A stretch of 64,000 bases of DNA. It comes from Halochromatium roseum (lineage in GTDB: Bacteria; Pseudomonadota; Gammaproteobacteria; Chromatiales; Chromatiaceae). Below are positions 29,301-36,398 of the stretch, in pieces (the stretch's first letter is position 1; every line of letters begins with the position of its first letter). A program made the translations under genes and the position numbers. Where the stretch lies: positions 62,001 to 126,000 of the forward strand of contig NZ_NHSH01000072.1 in NCBI RefSeq assembly GCF_016653315.1. The letters run 5' to 3'. The notes beneath the pieces were generated by a model. It saw only the letters and a list, made by a program, of their open reading frames with translations, made no database searches and had not been told where the DNA came from.

Positions 29301-29929
29301 ACGGGCTCTTCACCATCGCCGGCCAGCTCGATGAGGACCTGTCGCAGTGGTACACCCGCCAACCGGAGAACCCCTACGAGCCCAGCATCAAATGGGATGG
29401 CGAATGGCAGGTCACCTACGAGACCTTCCGCGACATGGGCATCGCCTATGCCTTTGGGCTGGTGCTGATCTACCTGTTGGTGGTGTTCCAGTTCCGCAGC
29501 TACGTGGTGCCGCTGATCATCATGGCGCCGATCCCGCTGACCATCATCGGCATCCTGCCCGGCCACGCGCTGATCGGCGCCCAGTTCACCGCCACCTCGA
29601 TGATCGGCATGATCGCGCTCGCCGGCATCATCGTGCGCAACTCGATCCTGCTGGTGGACTTCATCAATCAGCAGGTGCGTGCCGGTGATCGGCTGGAAGA
29701 CGCCGTCATCGGCTCGGCGGTGGTGCGCACCAAGCCGATCGTGCTCACGGCGTTGGCGACCATGGCCGGGGTCTCGTTCATCTTGAGCGACCCGATCTTC
29801 TCGGGCCTGGCGGTGTCGCTGCTCTTCGGCCTGTTCGTCTCCACCCTGCTGACGCTGGTGGTGATTCCGGTGGTCTACTATGGGGTGATGCGCAAGCGGG
29901 TGGAGTGGATTCGGACGGCGACCGGATGA
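26315..29929 (+). CDS. RND family efflux permease
   Basis: A 1204-residue inner-membrane proton-driven transporter, longer than the usual 1020-1050. The RND repeats are clear: an N-terminal helix followed by a periplasmic porter domain (PFPGASASEVEHLV), helices II-VI with GILVDDAIVVVENI (the acidic pair of helix IV), and the second half with GIIVRNSILLVDFINQQ. The extra length comes from two low-complexity inserts: a Gly/Ala/Ser run near residues 310-350 in the first porter region and an acidic/Ala-rich loop of about 95 residues (about 575-665) between the two halves. ATG 26315 overlaps the adaptor stop. The substrate cannot be told from sequence. Confidence 0.93.
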   Translation: MAESPTTTQNSAGTAEAASTDGATAPPGQETTLGISGRIAQRFQDAKITPLLALVGLLLGLFAILMTPREEEPQINVTFADVFIPFPGASASEVEHLVAGPAEQVLSEIQGVKHVYSVSRPGMALISVQFEVGEDRTEAIVRLWSKVNSNADWLAEGLGVGQPLIKPKGIDNVPILTATLWSADQRLGAYELGQVAHAIEQELKRVPGTRDVYTVGAPQQVMRVILDPQALASHGIDLSDLSRALQAGNSSRDDIAIVADNQEILVQAGTMLSSVDDIAELVVGMHGGRPVYLREVARIERGPEVPQAYVWMGAGAGASAGSSASTSASSGSGSGSGDTDSASGADSPALVGTTPAVTIAVAKQEGTNAVAVAEQIIARFEQLDGIFIPEGVEVSITRNDGATADAKARKLITELASATITVIVLVGLAMGWRAGLVVGGAVIVTLMLTLFASWAYGFTLNRVSLFALIFSIGILVDDAIVVVENIIRHMAIGRRKMLDLMPGAVDEVGSPTILATFTVIAALLPMAFVSGLMGPYMSPIPINASMGMVISQAVAFVLTPWLAYQVLGRRHDAALVDHEDAALADQAHQARPDMPGRVASAPDGASPSPAPGGDAMQRDATNPHLASDDAAAPQDQANSRLASGSESAPAHQKHETGEDEANPKLQWLFERVITPFLEGRRGLINRWLLLAGILLMIGASLLLPLSQTVILKMLPFDNKSELQIVLDMPEGSSLEQTARVLAELGHYLETQPEVADYQAYAGTASPMNFNGLVRQYYLRDQAHQGDLQVNLVPDDQREDKSHAIALRLREPLQSIAERHGGNAKIVEIPPGPPVFAPLVAEIYGIDYAEQMALAEQVRAVFAGTEDIVDIDDSMEYPGRKVVLVVDRPKAAQLGVDQASVAQALASVLGGEDMAYLHGANVKYAVPIRVEYAEADKADLDQVLALRVRSRGGQLVPLSEIVTVVDSQREHSIYHKDLLPVVYVTANMAGAIDSPLYGLFTIAGQLDEDLSQWYTRQPENPYEPSIKWDGEWQVTYETFRDMGIAYAFGLVLIYLLVVFQFRSYVVPLIIMAPIPLTIIGILPGHALIGAQFTATSMIGMIALAGIIVRNSILLVDFINQQVRAGDRLEDAVIGSAVVRTKPIVLTALATMAGVSFILSDPIFSGLAVSLLFGLFVSTLLTLVVIPVVYYGVMRKRVEWIRTATG
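27247..27343 (+). repeat. Gly/Ala/Ser codon repeat within the RND permease
   Basis: Imperfect repeats of GGTGCT/GGTGCC and GCCAGT followed by four tandem copies of the hexamer GGCTCC encode GAGAGASAGSSAS and SGSGSGSG. It lies in a periplasmic part of the pump, a position where low complexity is unexpected. Confidence 0.75.
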
Positions 29930-29961
29930 GCGACGTCACCTTACATGATCTGTTCGTGGCG

Positions 29962-30477
29962 TCAGGATCGTTTCTGTCTTCTTCGAGGAATGGCAACAGG
30001 CGCGGCCGGCTGGTACGCCTTTAGACCCTGATCGCCCGTCAGGATTTCGACCGCATAGCCCACGCTGGCGTAATGTTCGGCAACGTCCTTGATGGTGGCA
30101 TCGCCAAGAGACAGTTTGCGACCGGCAAGATCCGGCCAAGCATCGGCGAGCGTCTTCAAGCGCTCCGCGGACCATAAGACCGATTGATCGGAAAAGGCCG
30201 CCCAAGGCGATTCTTCATCGGCACTCTTGCGCATCAAGTCCGCCAGCTGTTCCCCTCGTGCTCTGCGACTATGGCGAGCCTGCGCAATGTGATTGCCGGT
30301 TTCGATGATACTGGCCAGCGGCAGGACAAAGGTCGTCTGACTGCTGCGCTCATGGGCAATCTTGGCCTCAACGCGAGACTTGTCCCAACGATCATCGTCC
30401 GGCCCACAGGTCTCCATGCCGGGAACATCCAGCCAGACGCAGAGAATGCTGGTATCGAGAATGAGCACCCGCTTCAC
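29962..30477 (-). CDS. PIN-domain protein paired with an AAA ATPase
   Basis: A 171-residue protein with PIN-nuclease features: Asp in LILDTSILCVWLD at the N-terminus, a Glu in SIIETGNHIAQ near residue 60, an Asp in LGDATIKDVAEHY near 125 and an Asp in ILTGDQGLKAY near 144. These four acidic positions fit a metal-dependent RNase active site. The start is GTG 30477, overlapping the ATPase stop by four bases (GTGA), so expression is coupled. The C-terminus is basic (PRRRQKRS). Pairing with a RecF/OLD-like ATPase suggests an anti-phage or toxin role, but that is inference. Confidence 0.75.
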   Translation of the reverse strand: MKRVLILDTSILCVWLDVPGMETCGPDDDRWDKSRVEAKIAHERSSQTTFVLPLASIIETGNHIAQARHSRRARGEQLADLMRKSADEESPWAAFSDQSVLWSAERLKTLADAWPDLAGRKLSLGDATIKDVAEHYASVGYAVEILTGDQGLKAYQPAAPVAIPRRRQKRS

Positions 30478-31745
30478 TGGCCATGATCCTGCTTGAGGGC
30501 CGCTTCGATCCGCCCCCTGCTCGACAGGGTGCCCAGGCTTCCGCCAGCAATCAGCTTGGGTAGCTGCTCGATCTCTTCGAGGAGCGTCAGACCGCTGAAG
30601 CCGGTGGCATCGTCGCGGTGGGCCACAGTGATAAAGGGCACCATGGCGAGACCAGCCGCATCCAGTAGCGCCGGGTTATGGGTCGTGACCAAGACATCGA
30701 TCCCCCGCGCTTTGCCCAAGGTCTGAAGCATGCTCACTAGCAGATGGGCGCGGGAGGGATGCAATCCGTTATCGACCTCCTCGATCACCAGGAGGCTGCC
30801 CGGCTCGCGCGTCAGCAGGGCGGTGACAATCGCCACATAGCGCAGGGTGCCATCGGACATGCCGCGGGCATCGACTTCATGCGTTGGCTGACCGTCCCAA
30901 CCCTCTTCGCAGTAGAGCATGGCATCGGTGCCGAACTTGCCCACCCGTTCGGTCCAGATGCGCTTGATATCGCGCTCGGGCAGCGCTTTCAGGTACTGGG
31001 TCAATGCGGCCTCGACGGTTGGCTTGCGCTCCGCATCCAGCCCCGCCAGAACCCCCGCGATGTTGGAGCCATCGGTCGAGAGCTTGTCTGCCAATGGGCT
31101 ATAGTCGCGCATGTGGCTCGGGATGGGATCAAAGACAAAGATGCCCTGCAACTGGCGCAAGACCTGCTGTGCGCCGCGCTGCACCTCGCGATTGGCGTTA
31201 TGAATGGTTTCCGTTTGGGTCAGAATCAGCTGCGTTCGCGCCAGATCGGCGCGTTTACCCCAGCCCTTAGTACCCGTGCCATGGATGTCTGTGCGGTAGT
31301 AAGTCGGAATCGTTGGACTGTTTGCTTCGTCAATGCGGGTCTGTAATAGACTCGTTTCCTTGGGGGTTTGGCTGCCTGGCCCATAGTGCAGCCAGATCAA
31401 TTCCTCTTCCTGGACTTCGGCTTTGGTGGCATTGACTTGAATGCCGAGATGGTAGCGATACTCTTCTCGCTCCCGTTCACCGCTCACGACCAGCGTCAGG
31501 CTGAAGCGCTTTTCAGGCTTGCGGCAAACCCATTCGATCCCGCCACGCAAGGCCGGCAGATTGAGATCACCAGCAATCGCTGAAAACAGGCTAATACCTC
31601 GGCTGACCCGACTGAGAAACAGCAGCGCATCCAGGGCATTGGATTTACCGCTGGCATTACTGCCGATTAGGATCGTCAGCGGATCGATATAGAGGGTGGC
31701 GTCGGCAAAGCTTTTCCAGTTGCGAAGACGCAGCTCTTTTAACAT
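30474..31745 (-). CDS. AAA family ATPase (RecF/OLD-like, ABC-type fold)
   Basis: A 423-residue ATPase of the type often found in defence operons. The N-terminal LKELRLRNWKSFADATLYI leads to the Walker A motif IGSNASGKSN (about 27-36). The signature-like stretch DARGMSDGTLRYVAIVTALL lies near 290-310, the Walker B motif LLVIEEVDNGLHPSRAHLLV near 320-340, and the switch region VLVTTHNPALLDA near 355. No TOPRIM domain is visible, unlike OLD; the partner PIN protein may supply the nuclease. The ATG overlaps the end of a preceding reading frame that appears to be the remnant of an IS-disrupted gene. Confidence 0.85.
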   Translation of the reverse strand: MLKELRLRNWKSFADATLYIDPLTILIGSNASGKSNALDALLFLSRVSRGISLFSAIAGDLNLPALRGGIEWVCRKPEKRFSLTLVVSGEREREEYRYHLGIQVNATKAEVQEEELIWLHYGPGSQTPKETSLLQTRIDEANSPTIPTYYRTDIHGTGTKGWGKRADLARTQLILTQTETIHNANREVQRGAQQVLRQLQGIFVFDPIPSHMRDYSPLADKLSTDGSNIAGVLAGLDAERKPTVEAALTQYLKALPERDIKRIWTERVGKFGTDAMLYCEEGWDGQPTHEVDARGMSDGTLRYVAIVTALLTREPGSLLVIEEVDNGLHPSRAHLLVSMLQTLGKARGIDVLVTTHNPALLDAAGLAMVPFITVAHRDDATGFSGLTLLEEIEQLPKLIAGGSLGTLSSRGRIEAALKQDHGQ

Positions 31746-31830
31746 GCTGATTCCACCTTCCAGGGTTCGCTATCAATCGCCTGATCGATCAATTCAAACA
31801 CACGACCATCATCGTCTGCCTGGGTGCGCC
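31739..31830 (-). pseudogene. 3' remnant of a small cistron cut by the IS-like element
   Basis: In the frame that ends at the TAA overlapping the ATPase ATG (ATGTTAA), the minus strand encodes ADDDGRVFELIDQAIDSEP followed by WKVESAC and stop. No start codon upstream gives a sensible complete gene before the IS-like terminal repeat at 31831. The acidic, protein-like sequence and the tight overlap with the next gene suggest the end of an operon's first cistron. The matching 5' part may be at 33702-33820. Confidence 0.5.
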
Positions 31831-31853
31831 GGCCTTGATCATCGCTCGGTCCA
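31831..31853 (+). repeat. Left inverted repeat of the IS-like element
   Basis: Starts GGCCTTGATCATC, 13 bases identical to the complement of the right end, then diverges slightly before a shared GGTCCA. Confidence 0.7.
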
Positions 31854-31953
31854 AAACTGAGTATTTTGGTAGGCGATCATCCACGCTGAAGGCGTGGCAG
31901 GAGCGCCGGGAGGGCGTACCCTTGGAAGTGCAAACTAACCGAGGGAAAAGCCG

Positions 31954-33672
31954 TTGCCCGATGCTCCTACCGCTGTTGACTCTAATGCAGAACGACGCCC
32001 CACGCCAATCCATGATCGCCTGGATCGCGCCAAGCATCGGCAGGCGGTAGCGCAAGCGCAGCAAGCTGGGCAGAGCCAGCGTGCGGCGATCACCAGCGCC
32101 GGCCTCGCCCGCAGCACCGTGCGGCACTGGAACGCACCCCCTGAGACATCGGCACCGGCGGCGCTGGCGGCCTTTGTCGAGACACCCGAGGGCGTGGAGT
32201 GGCTGCGCCGGGTGCAGATGGCCGCGCACTGGAGCATCAGCGAACAGGGCGGCGCGGGCGTGCGCGTGGTCTGCCAGTTTCTCGAGCTCAGTGGACTGTC
32301 GGTGTTCATCGGTGCCTCCTACGGCACGCAGCAGGCGTTCCAGGCGGAGCTGGAGCGGCAGATCGTCAGCGAAGCCACCGACCTGCGCGCGGCACTGGCC
32401 AAGACCATGCCGCATCGCACCCTCAGCATCGTCGAAGACGAGACCTGGCAGGACGGCATGCGCTTAGTGGCGATTGAACCGGTCTCGAACTTTATCCTTC
32501 TCGAGCAGGCGAGCGCGGCGCGCTCGGCGGCGGCCTGGAGCCAGGCGCTGGAGCGCGGGCTGGCGGGGTTCAAGATCACCGTGGTGCAAGGCATCAGCGA
32601 TGAGGCCAAGGGACTGCTGGCCCATGTCAAGCGCGACCAGGGTGCCCATCATTCGACCGACCTGTTCCATCTCCAGCATGAGGTGAGCAAGGCGATGAGC
32701 CTGGCGTTGAGGCGCACGCAACAGCAGGCCGAGGCCGAAGAGACGACGGCCAAGGCGCGCTGGCAGGCGGAATGCGCGGCCGAGCAGGCTTATCATCGCC
32801 AGCACCATGGCCCGGGGCGCCCGCCTGCGTTTGCTGCGCGCATCGATCGCGCGCTTGAGGCCGACGTGCAAGCCAGCCTCGCGCGCGAGCGCGCCCAGGC
32901 GCAGCGCGCGGAGTCCAAAGCCCTGATCGGCGCTTTCAGCGCGGTGGATCATCCCTATGAGCTCGAGCAGGGACAAGCGCAAACGCCCGAGCAACTGCAG
33001 ACGCACTTAGAAGGGCTGTTTGCACGCCTGGAGGCGCTCGCACAGGAGGTGGACCTCTCCGAGCGCCTGTGCGCGCATCTGGCCAAGGCGAAGCGCTTGA
33101 CGCACAGCCTGGTGGCCACGCTGACGTTCTTCTTCATGACGGTTAACACGCGGGTCCAGGCGCTGGACCTCGCACCGGCGATTGAGCAGGCGATGCTCAA
33201 CGACTTGATCCCAGCGCTCTATCTGGAGCGCGCCGCCGCGCGCAGTCCCAGTGCTGAGCAACGCCATCGGCTGCGGGCACTCAGTGCCCAGCGCCTCGCC
33301 CCGCTGCAGCAGCCCGCGCACCCGATCCAGTCGTTGGATGAGGCGACCCGTCGGCACCTCGAGCAGGTCGCCGGGGACTGTGCCGATCTGTTTCAGCGCA
33401 GCAGCTCCTGTGTCGAGGGCCGCAATGGCGTCCTCGCGCTCTATCAGCATGGGCATCATCGTCTGAGTCCGCGCAAGCAGCAGGTGCTCACCGCCCTGCA
33501 CAACTTCTCGATCACGCGCCCCGATGGCACCACCGCCGCCGAGCGCTTCTTCGCTCAGCCCCATCCCTCCCTGTTTGAGCAGGTGCTTGAGCGCATGCCC
33601 TGGCCAGCCCGACCGGCGCGACGACGACCACGGCCAGCGAAGCCGCCTCACCTCACGCTTGTGGCGGCTTAG
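31954..33672 (+). CDS. Transposase-like protein, DUF6399 type
   Basis: A 572-residue protein I recognise as resembling the DUF6399 group, which behaves like an IS transposase. Candidate DDE acidic residues are Asp in SIVEDETWQDGM (about 155), Asp in HHSTDLFHLQHE (about 230) and Glu in SSSCVEGRNGVLAL (about 490), the last followed by the conserved RPDGTTAAERFF. A helix-turn-helix-like start (QSQRAAITSAGLARSTVRHW) could bind the element ends. It is the only gene between the inverted repeats. The length and motifs look intact, so the element may still be mobile. Confidence 0.75.
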   Translation: MPDAPTAVDSNAERRPTPIHDRLDRAKHRQAVAQAQQAGQSQRAAITSAGLARSTVRHWNAPPETSAPAALAAFVETPEGVEWLRRVQMAAHWSISEQGGAGVRVVCQFLELSGLSVFIGASYGTQQAFQAELERQIVSEATDLRAALAKTMPHRTLSIVEDETWQDGMRLVAIEPVSNFILLEQASAARSAAAWSQALERGLAGFKITVVQGISDEAKGLLAHVKRDQGAHHSTDLFHLQHEVSKAMSLALRRTQQQAEAEETTAKARWQAECAAEQAYHRQHHGPGRPPAFAARIDRALEADVQASLARERAQAQRAESKALIGAFSAVDHPYELEQGQAQTPEQLQTHLEGLFARLEALAQEVDLSERLCAHLAKAKRLTHSLVATLTFFFMTVNTRVQALDLAPAIEQAMLNDLIPALYLERAAARSPSAEQRHRLRALSAQRLAPLQQPAHPIQSLDEATRRHLEQVAGDCADLFQRSSSCVEGRNGVLALYQHGHHRLSPRKQQVLTALHNFSITRPDGTTAAERFFAQPHPSLFEQVLERMPWPARPARRRPRPAKPPHLTLVAA

Positions 33673-33678
33673 CAACAG

Positions 33679-33701
33679 TGGACCAAGGGATGATCAAGGC
33701 C
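33679..33701 (-). repeat. Right inverted repeat of the IS-like element
   Basis: The complement reads GGCCTTGATCATCCCTTGGTCCA, matching the left end at 20 of 23 positions. It begins seven bases after the transposase stop. Confidence 0.7.
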
Positions 33702-33820
33702 ATCGTCGATATAACTTCAGGTGGCAGGGTGTGCATGATTGGCGCTATCGCGGATTCTAGCCGCTTTTTTAGATCGGTTTCCGCGAACTGCCTGATTCGG
33801 CGTTGATATTTTGCGCGCAA
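33702..33820 (-). pseudogene. 5' remnant of a small cistron cut by the IS-like element
   Basis: A TTG at 33820 with AAGGAG ten bases upstream opens a minus-strand frame reading (M)RAKYQRRIRQFAETDLK and on to MHTLPPEVIST, 39 codons, exactly up to the right inverted repeat. Beyond that it runs into IS sequence and stops after 17 more codons. The strong ribosome site and protein-like composition suggest the start of a real gene. Joined to the remnant at 31739-31830 it would give a protein of about 65 residues, although the frames do not rejoin simply if a 6-7 base target duplication is removed. Confidence 0.45.
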
Positions 33821-33953
33821 TGTGAGCTTGCTCCTTCAGCGAAAGTCCAACAGTCAAATACGACTGGATCATCAATAGCAGTGACGCACGACTTCGGATG
33901 GGTTCTTACTCATCGTCTTCAGCTGCTACCGCCACCGCCACGTCTAGTCTAGC

Positions 33954-36260
33954 CTATGCGGCTCGCCAGGTTTCCTCAGTGTCCTTGAGCCGACACTCCG
34001 CGATCAATCGCCGCAATAAGGCCTCTGGCTCTAACCGCTCGCCGAGCAACCGCTGCTGCCGCGCCACATTGCCAAAGTCGCCCGGCGTCAGGTTGTTCAG
34101 CGCTGCCAAGTGCCGCGCGAGATGCGCTGGCACCATCGCCTCTGCATCCCCGAGCGCCTCACGCGCAAACAGTTGGATGCGCTGCTCGGGTTTCAGCGGC
34201 CGGAAGGCCAGCTTGAAGTCGAAGCGGCGCAAGGCGGCTTCGTCGACACCGCTCATCAGGTTGGTCGCGGCGATGAAGATGCCGGGAAAGCACTCCATCT
34301 GTTGCAACAGCTCATTGACCTGGGTTCGCTCCCAGCCGTGCCGGGCTTGGCGGCGGGCTGCGAGGAAGCTGTCGACCTCATCGAGCAGCAGCACCGAGCG
34401 CTTGGGATCGACGCTGGCGAAGAGGCGCGCGAGCTGCTGCTCGGTCTCGCCGACATAGGGCGAGATCAAGTCCGAGGCTTGGCGTGCGACCAGCTCTCGA
34501 TCCAACGCCTCGGCCAGCAGCTCGGCGAAGGCGGTCTTGCCGGTGCCGGGTGGGCCATAGAAGCACAGCCGTCCGCTGCCTTCGCGCTCCAGTGCTCGGG
34601 CGAGGGCGTTGGGAGCGATGCCGCCACCGAGATTCAGGTAGGCGACATCAAAGGCGGTGGCGTTCTCGCGTCGACGTGGCGCCGGCGTGCCATGCAAGAG
34701 CTGCCGACAGGCCGCCACGCCCTCGCGGATGTTGGTCTCCAGCGGCGCCTCCGGCTGCAGATCGACCAGTCGCCGCGCGGCTGCGAACTGGGCTGGGGTC
34801 AGCAGGTCGTCGCCCGCCAACTCATCGAGCAAGGCCGGCTCGAGGGTCAGATCGCCCAGATGCCGCTCCGCCATCTGTCGGCGCACCGAGCGCGGTGGAG
34901 TGACGAAGGGCACCGGCAGCAGGTAACGGCGCTTGAAGGCGTCGTCCAGACCATCGACCGCGTTGGTGATCCAGATGGTCGGCACAGGATTGGTTTCCAG
35001 AATGCGATTGGTCCGGCCTTTCTGCTCCCCGGCCGGCGCGCGTCCGCTGAACAGCGCAAAGAGGTCGAGCTGCTGGGCAAAAACATCCTCGATCTCGTCG
35101 AAGATGATCACCGCGTCGCGGCGTCGAGCCAGCAGCCGCTGGACCAACAGATATGCCGACAGGCGTCCGTGGCGGTTGAGTCCGTCGTCGTCCTCGTTGG
35201 CGCTGCGCACCTGAAAGGCCTTCAGATCACTGTCCGCAGCGATGGCGCGCGCTAGCTCGGTCTTGCCGGTGCCGGGCGGTCCGTAGAAGAGTGCATTGAC
35301 GCCGGCGATCCCATCGCGCGCGGCACGGTTCAGCACCCCCCGCACGCGCAGCGCCTGATCCTGCAGATGCGGAAAGGCACTCAAGGGCCAGTCCGCCGCC
35401 GGCGCCGGCTCAAGCAAGCACGCAAGCAGGGCTTGTTCGTCGTGAGGCTCGGCGTCGATGAGGTCACGCAGCAGGTCGCCAGCGTTGACATAGTCTTCCA
35501 GATCGGCGTGGAAGGAGCGGTTGCGTTCCATCAGCCCGAGCACGCACAGCGGGCTGTCCTTGGCGAGCAGCGGGCGCAGGGTCTGTTCGTCGATGCCGAG
35601 CAGCGCGGCGATGTCGGTACGGTGCTCGTTCGGGACATAGGGGCCGGGACGGGCTTCGTTCAGCAACTGACGCAGTTCCTTGCTGTGCTCGCGCAAGATC
35701 AGGGTGTCCAGTAGCCTCGCTGCGGCAGGCGGCAGATCCAGGCAGCGCGTGAGGAGTGCGGCGAGCGGCATGACCGCATCTTCGCCATCAGCCTCGATCA
35801 GAGTTTCAAGCACCGCGCGCGACAGGCCGGCATAGAACAGACGTAGACGACGCTGCCGGGGCCGGGCGCGCTCGCGTTTGCCGCGCATCGACGGGGGCAA
35901 CCATGCTGCTTCGTCTTCCTCCTCGTCGGCATCAGCGTCTGCGTCGGCATCAGCAACGCTGTCGCCATGCTGACTCTCTGTGCTCAGGACGCTCAGGGCA
36001 TTGCGCACCCGGGCATTGAGCTTAGTGGTGCCCTTCGGCGCCAGCGTGGCCTCGAAGAAGCCGAGCGCGACCGGTTCTAGCAGGCACTGGGTCAGGGACC
36101 ACAGCGGGGTGGTGAAATCGCTGTCGCTCAGGCGCTTTTGCAGCGCAGGATCGCTGAGGACGAATTGCAGCGTCAGCCGGGCGAGACGGCGTTCGACGGC
36201 GGGAATCTGGTCAAGATCGCGGCGGATCAGGGAGTCGCTGGGCGTCGCGCTGGTCATCAT
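33954..36260 (-). CDS. Double-AAA+ ATPase, downstream paralogue (768 residues)
   Basis: A large cytoplasmic ATPase with two AAA+ modules. A helical N-terminal part (about 1-300) contains an Asp/Ala/Glu-rich linker (ADADADADEEEDE, about 103-116). Module 1 has Walker A YGPPGTGKTELA (about 327-334) and Walker B VIIFDEIED (about 384-392), then a sensor-like IWITNAVDGLDDAFKRRY. Module 2 has Walker A YGPPGTGKTAFA (about 569-576), Walker B VLLLDEVDS (about 624-630) and an arginine-finger-like ALRRFD. ATG 36260 has AGGAG six bases upstream; the longer frame to 36320 is not supported. It resembles the adjacent 735-residue ATPase throughout. COG0464-type, but the function is unknown. Its TAG stop begins a TAGGC-TAGAC-TAGAC repeat. 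Confidence 0.85.
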   Translation of the reverse strand: MMTSATPSDSLIRRDLDQIPAVERRLARLTLQFVLSDPALQKRLSDSDFTTPLWSLTQCLLEPVALGFFEATLAPKGTTKLNARVRNALSVLSTESQHGDSVADADADADADEEEDEAAWLPPSMRGKRERARPRQRRLRLFYAGLSRAVLETLIEADGEDAVMPLAALLTRCLDLPPAAARLLDTLILREHSKELRQLLNEARPGPYVPNEHRTDIAALLGIDEQTLRPLLAKDSPLCVLGLMERNRSFHADLEDYVNAGDLLRDLIDAEPHDEQALLACLLEPAPAADWPLSAFPHLQDQALRVRGVLNRAARDGIAGVNALFYGPPGTGKTELARAIAADSDLKAFQVRSANEDDDGLNRHGRLSAYLLVQRLLARRRDAVIIFDEIEDVFAQQLDLFALFSGRAPAGEQKGRTNRILETNPVPTIWITNAVDGLDDAFKRRYLLPVPFVTPPRSVRRQMAERHLGDLTLEPALLDELAGDDLLTPAQFAAARRLVDLQPEAPLETNIREGVAACRQLLHGTPAPRRRENATAFDVAYLNLGGGIAPNALARALEREGSGRLCFYGPPGTGKTAFAELLAEALDRELVARQASDLISPYVGETEQQLARLFASVDPKRSVLLLDEVDSFLAARRQARHGWERTQVNELLQQMECFPGIFIAATNLMSGVDEAALRRFDFKLAFRPLKPEQRIQLFAREALGDAEAMVPAHLARHLAALNNLTPGDFGNVARQQRLLGERLEPEALLRRLIAECRLKDTEETWRAA

Positions 36261-36398
36261 GGACATCTCCTGCTGCAAATGGGCAGCTAAAAAGCAGACA
36301 CGGATGGCGAGGACGGGCAAGGCTCTGTCGTCGTAGACCGACTTAAAATGACGGATCGGTGTGATCGAAGAGGTTGCATCTCAGGCGTCTCGGTGAGA

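Larger units (their letters stand above)
31831..33701 (+). mobile_element. IS-like element with DUF6399-type transposase
   Basis: About 1.87 kb bounded by imperfect inverted repeats: GGCCTTGATCATCGCTCGGTCCA at the left (31831-31853) and its near-complement TGGACCAAGGGATGATCAAGGCC at the right (33679-33701), with 20 of 23 positions matching. A single transposase-like gene lies between. No target duplication directly abuts these ends; GACGATG occurs beside the right end and about 14 bases outside the left end, so the true left boundary could be slightly further out. Confidence 0.7.
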
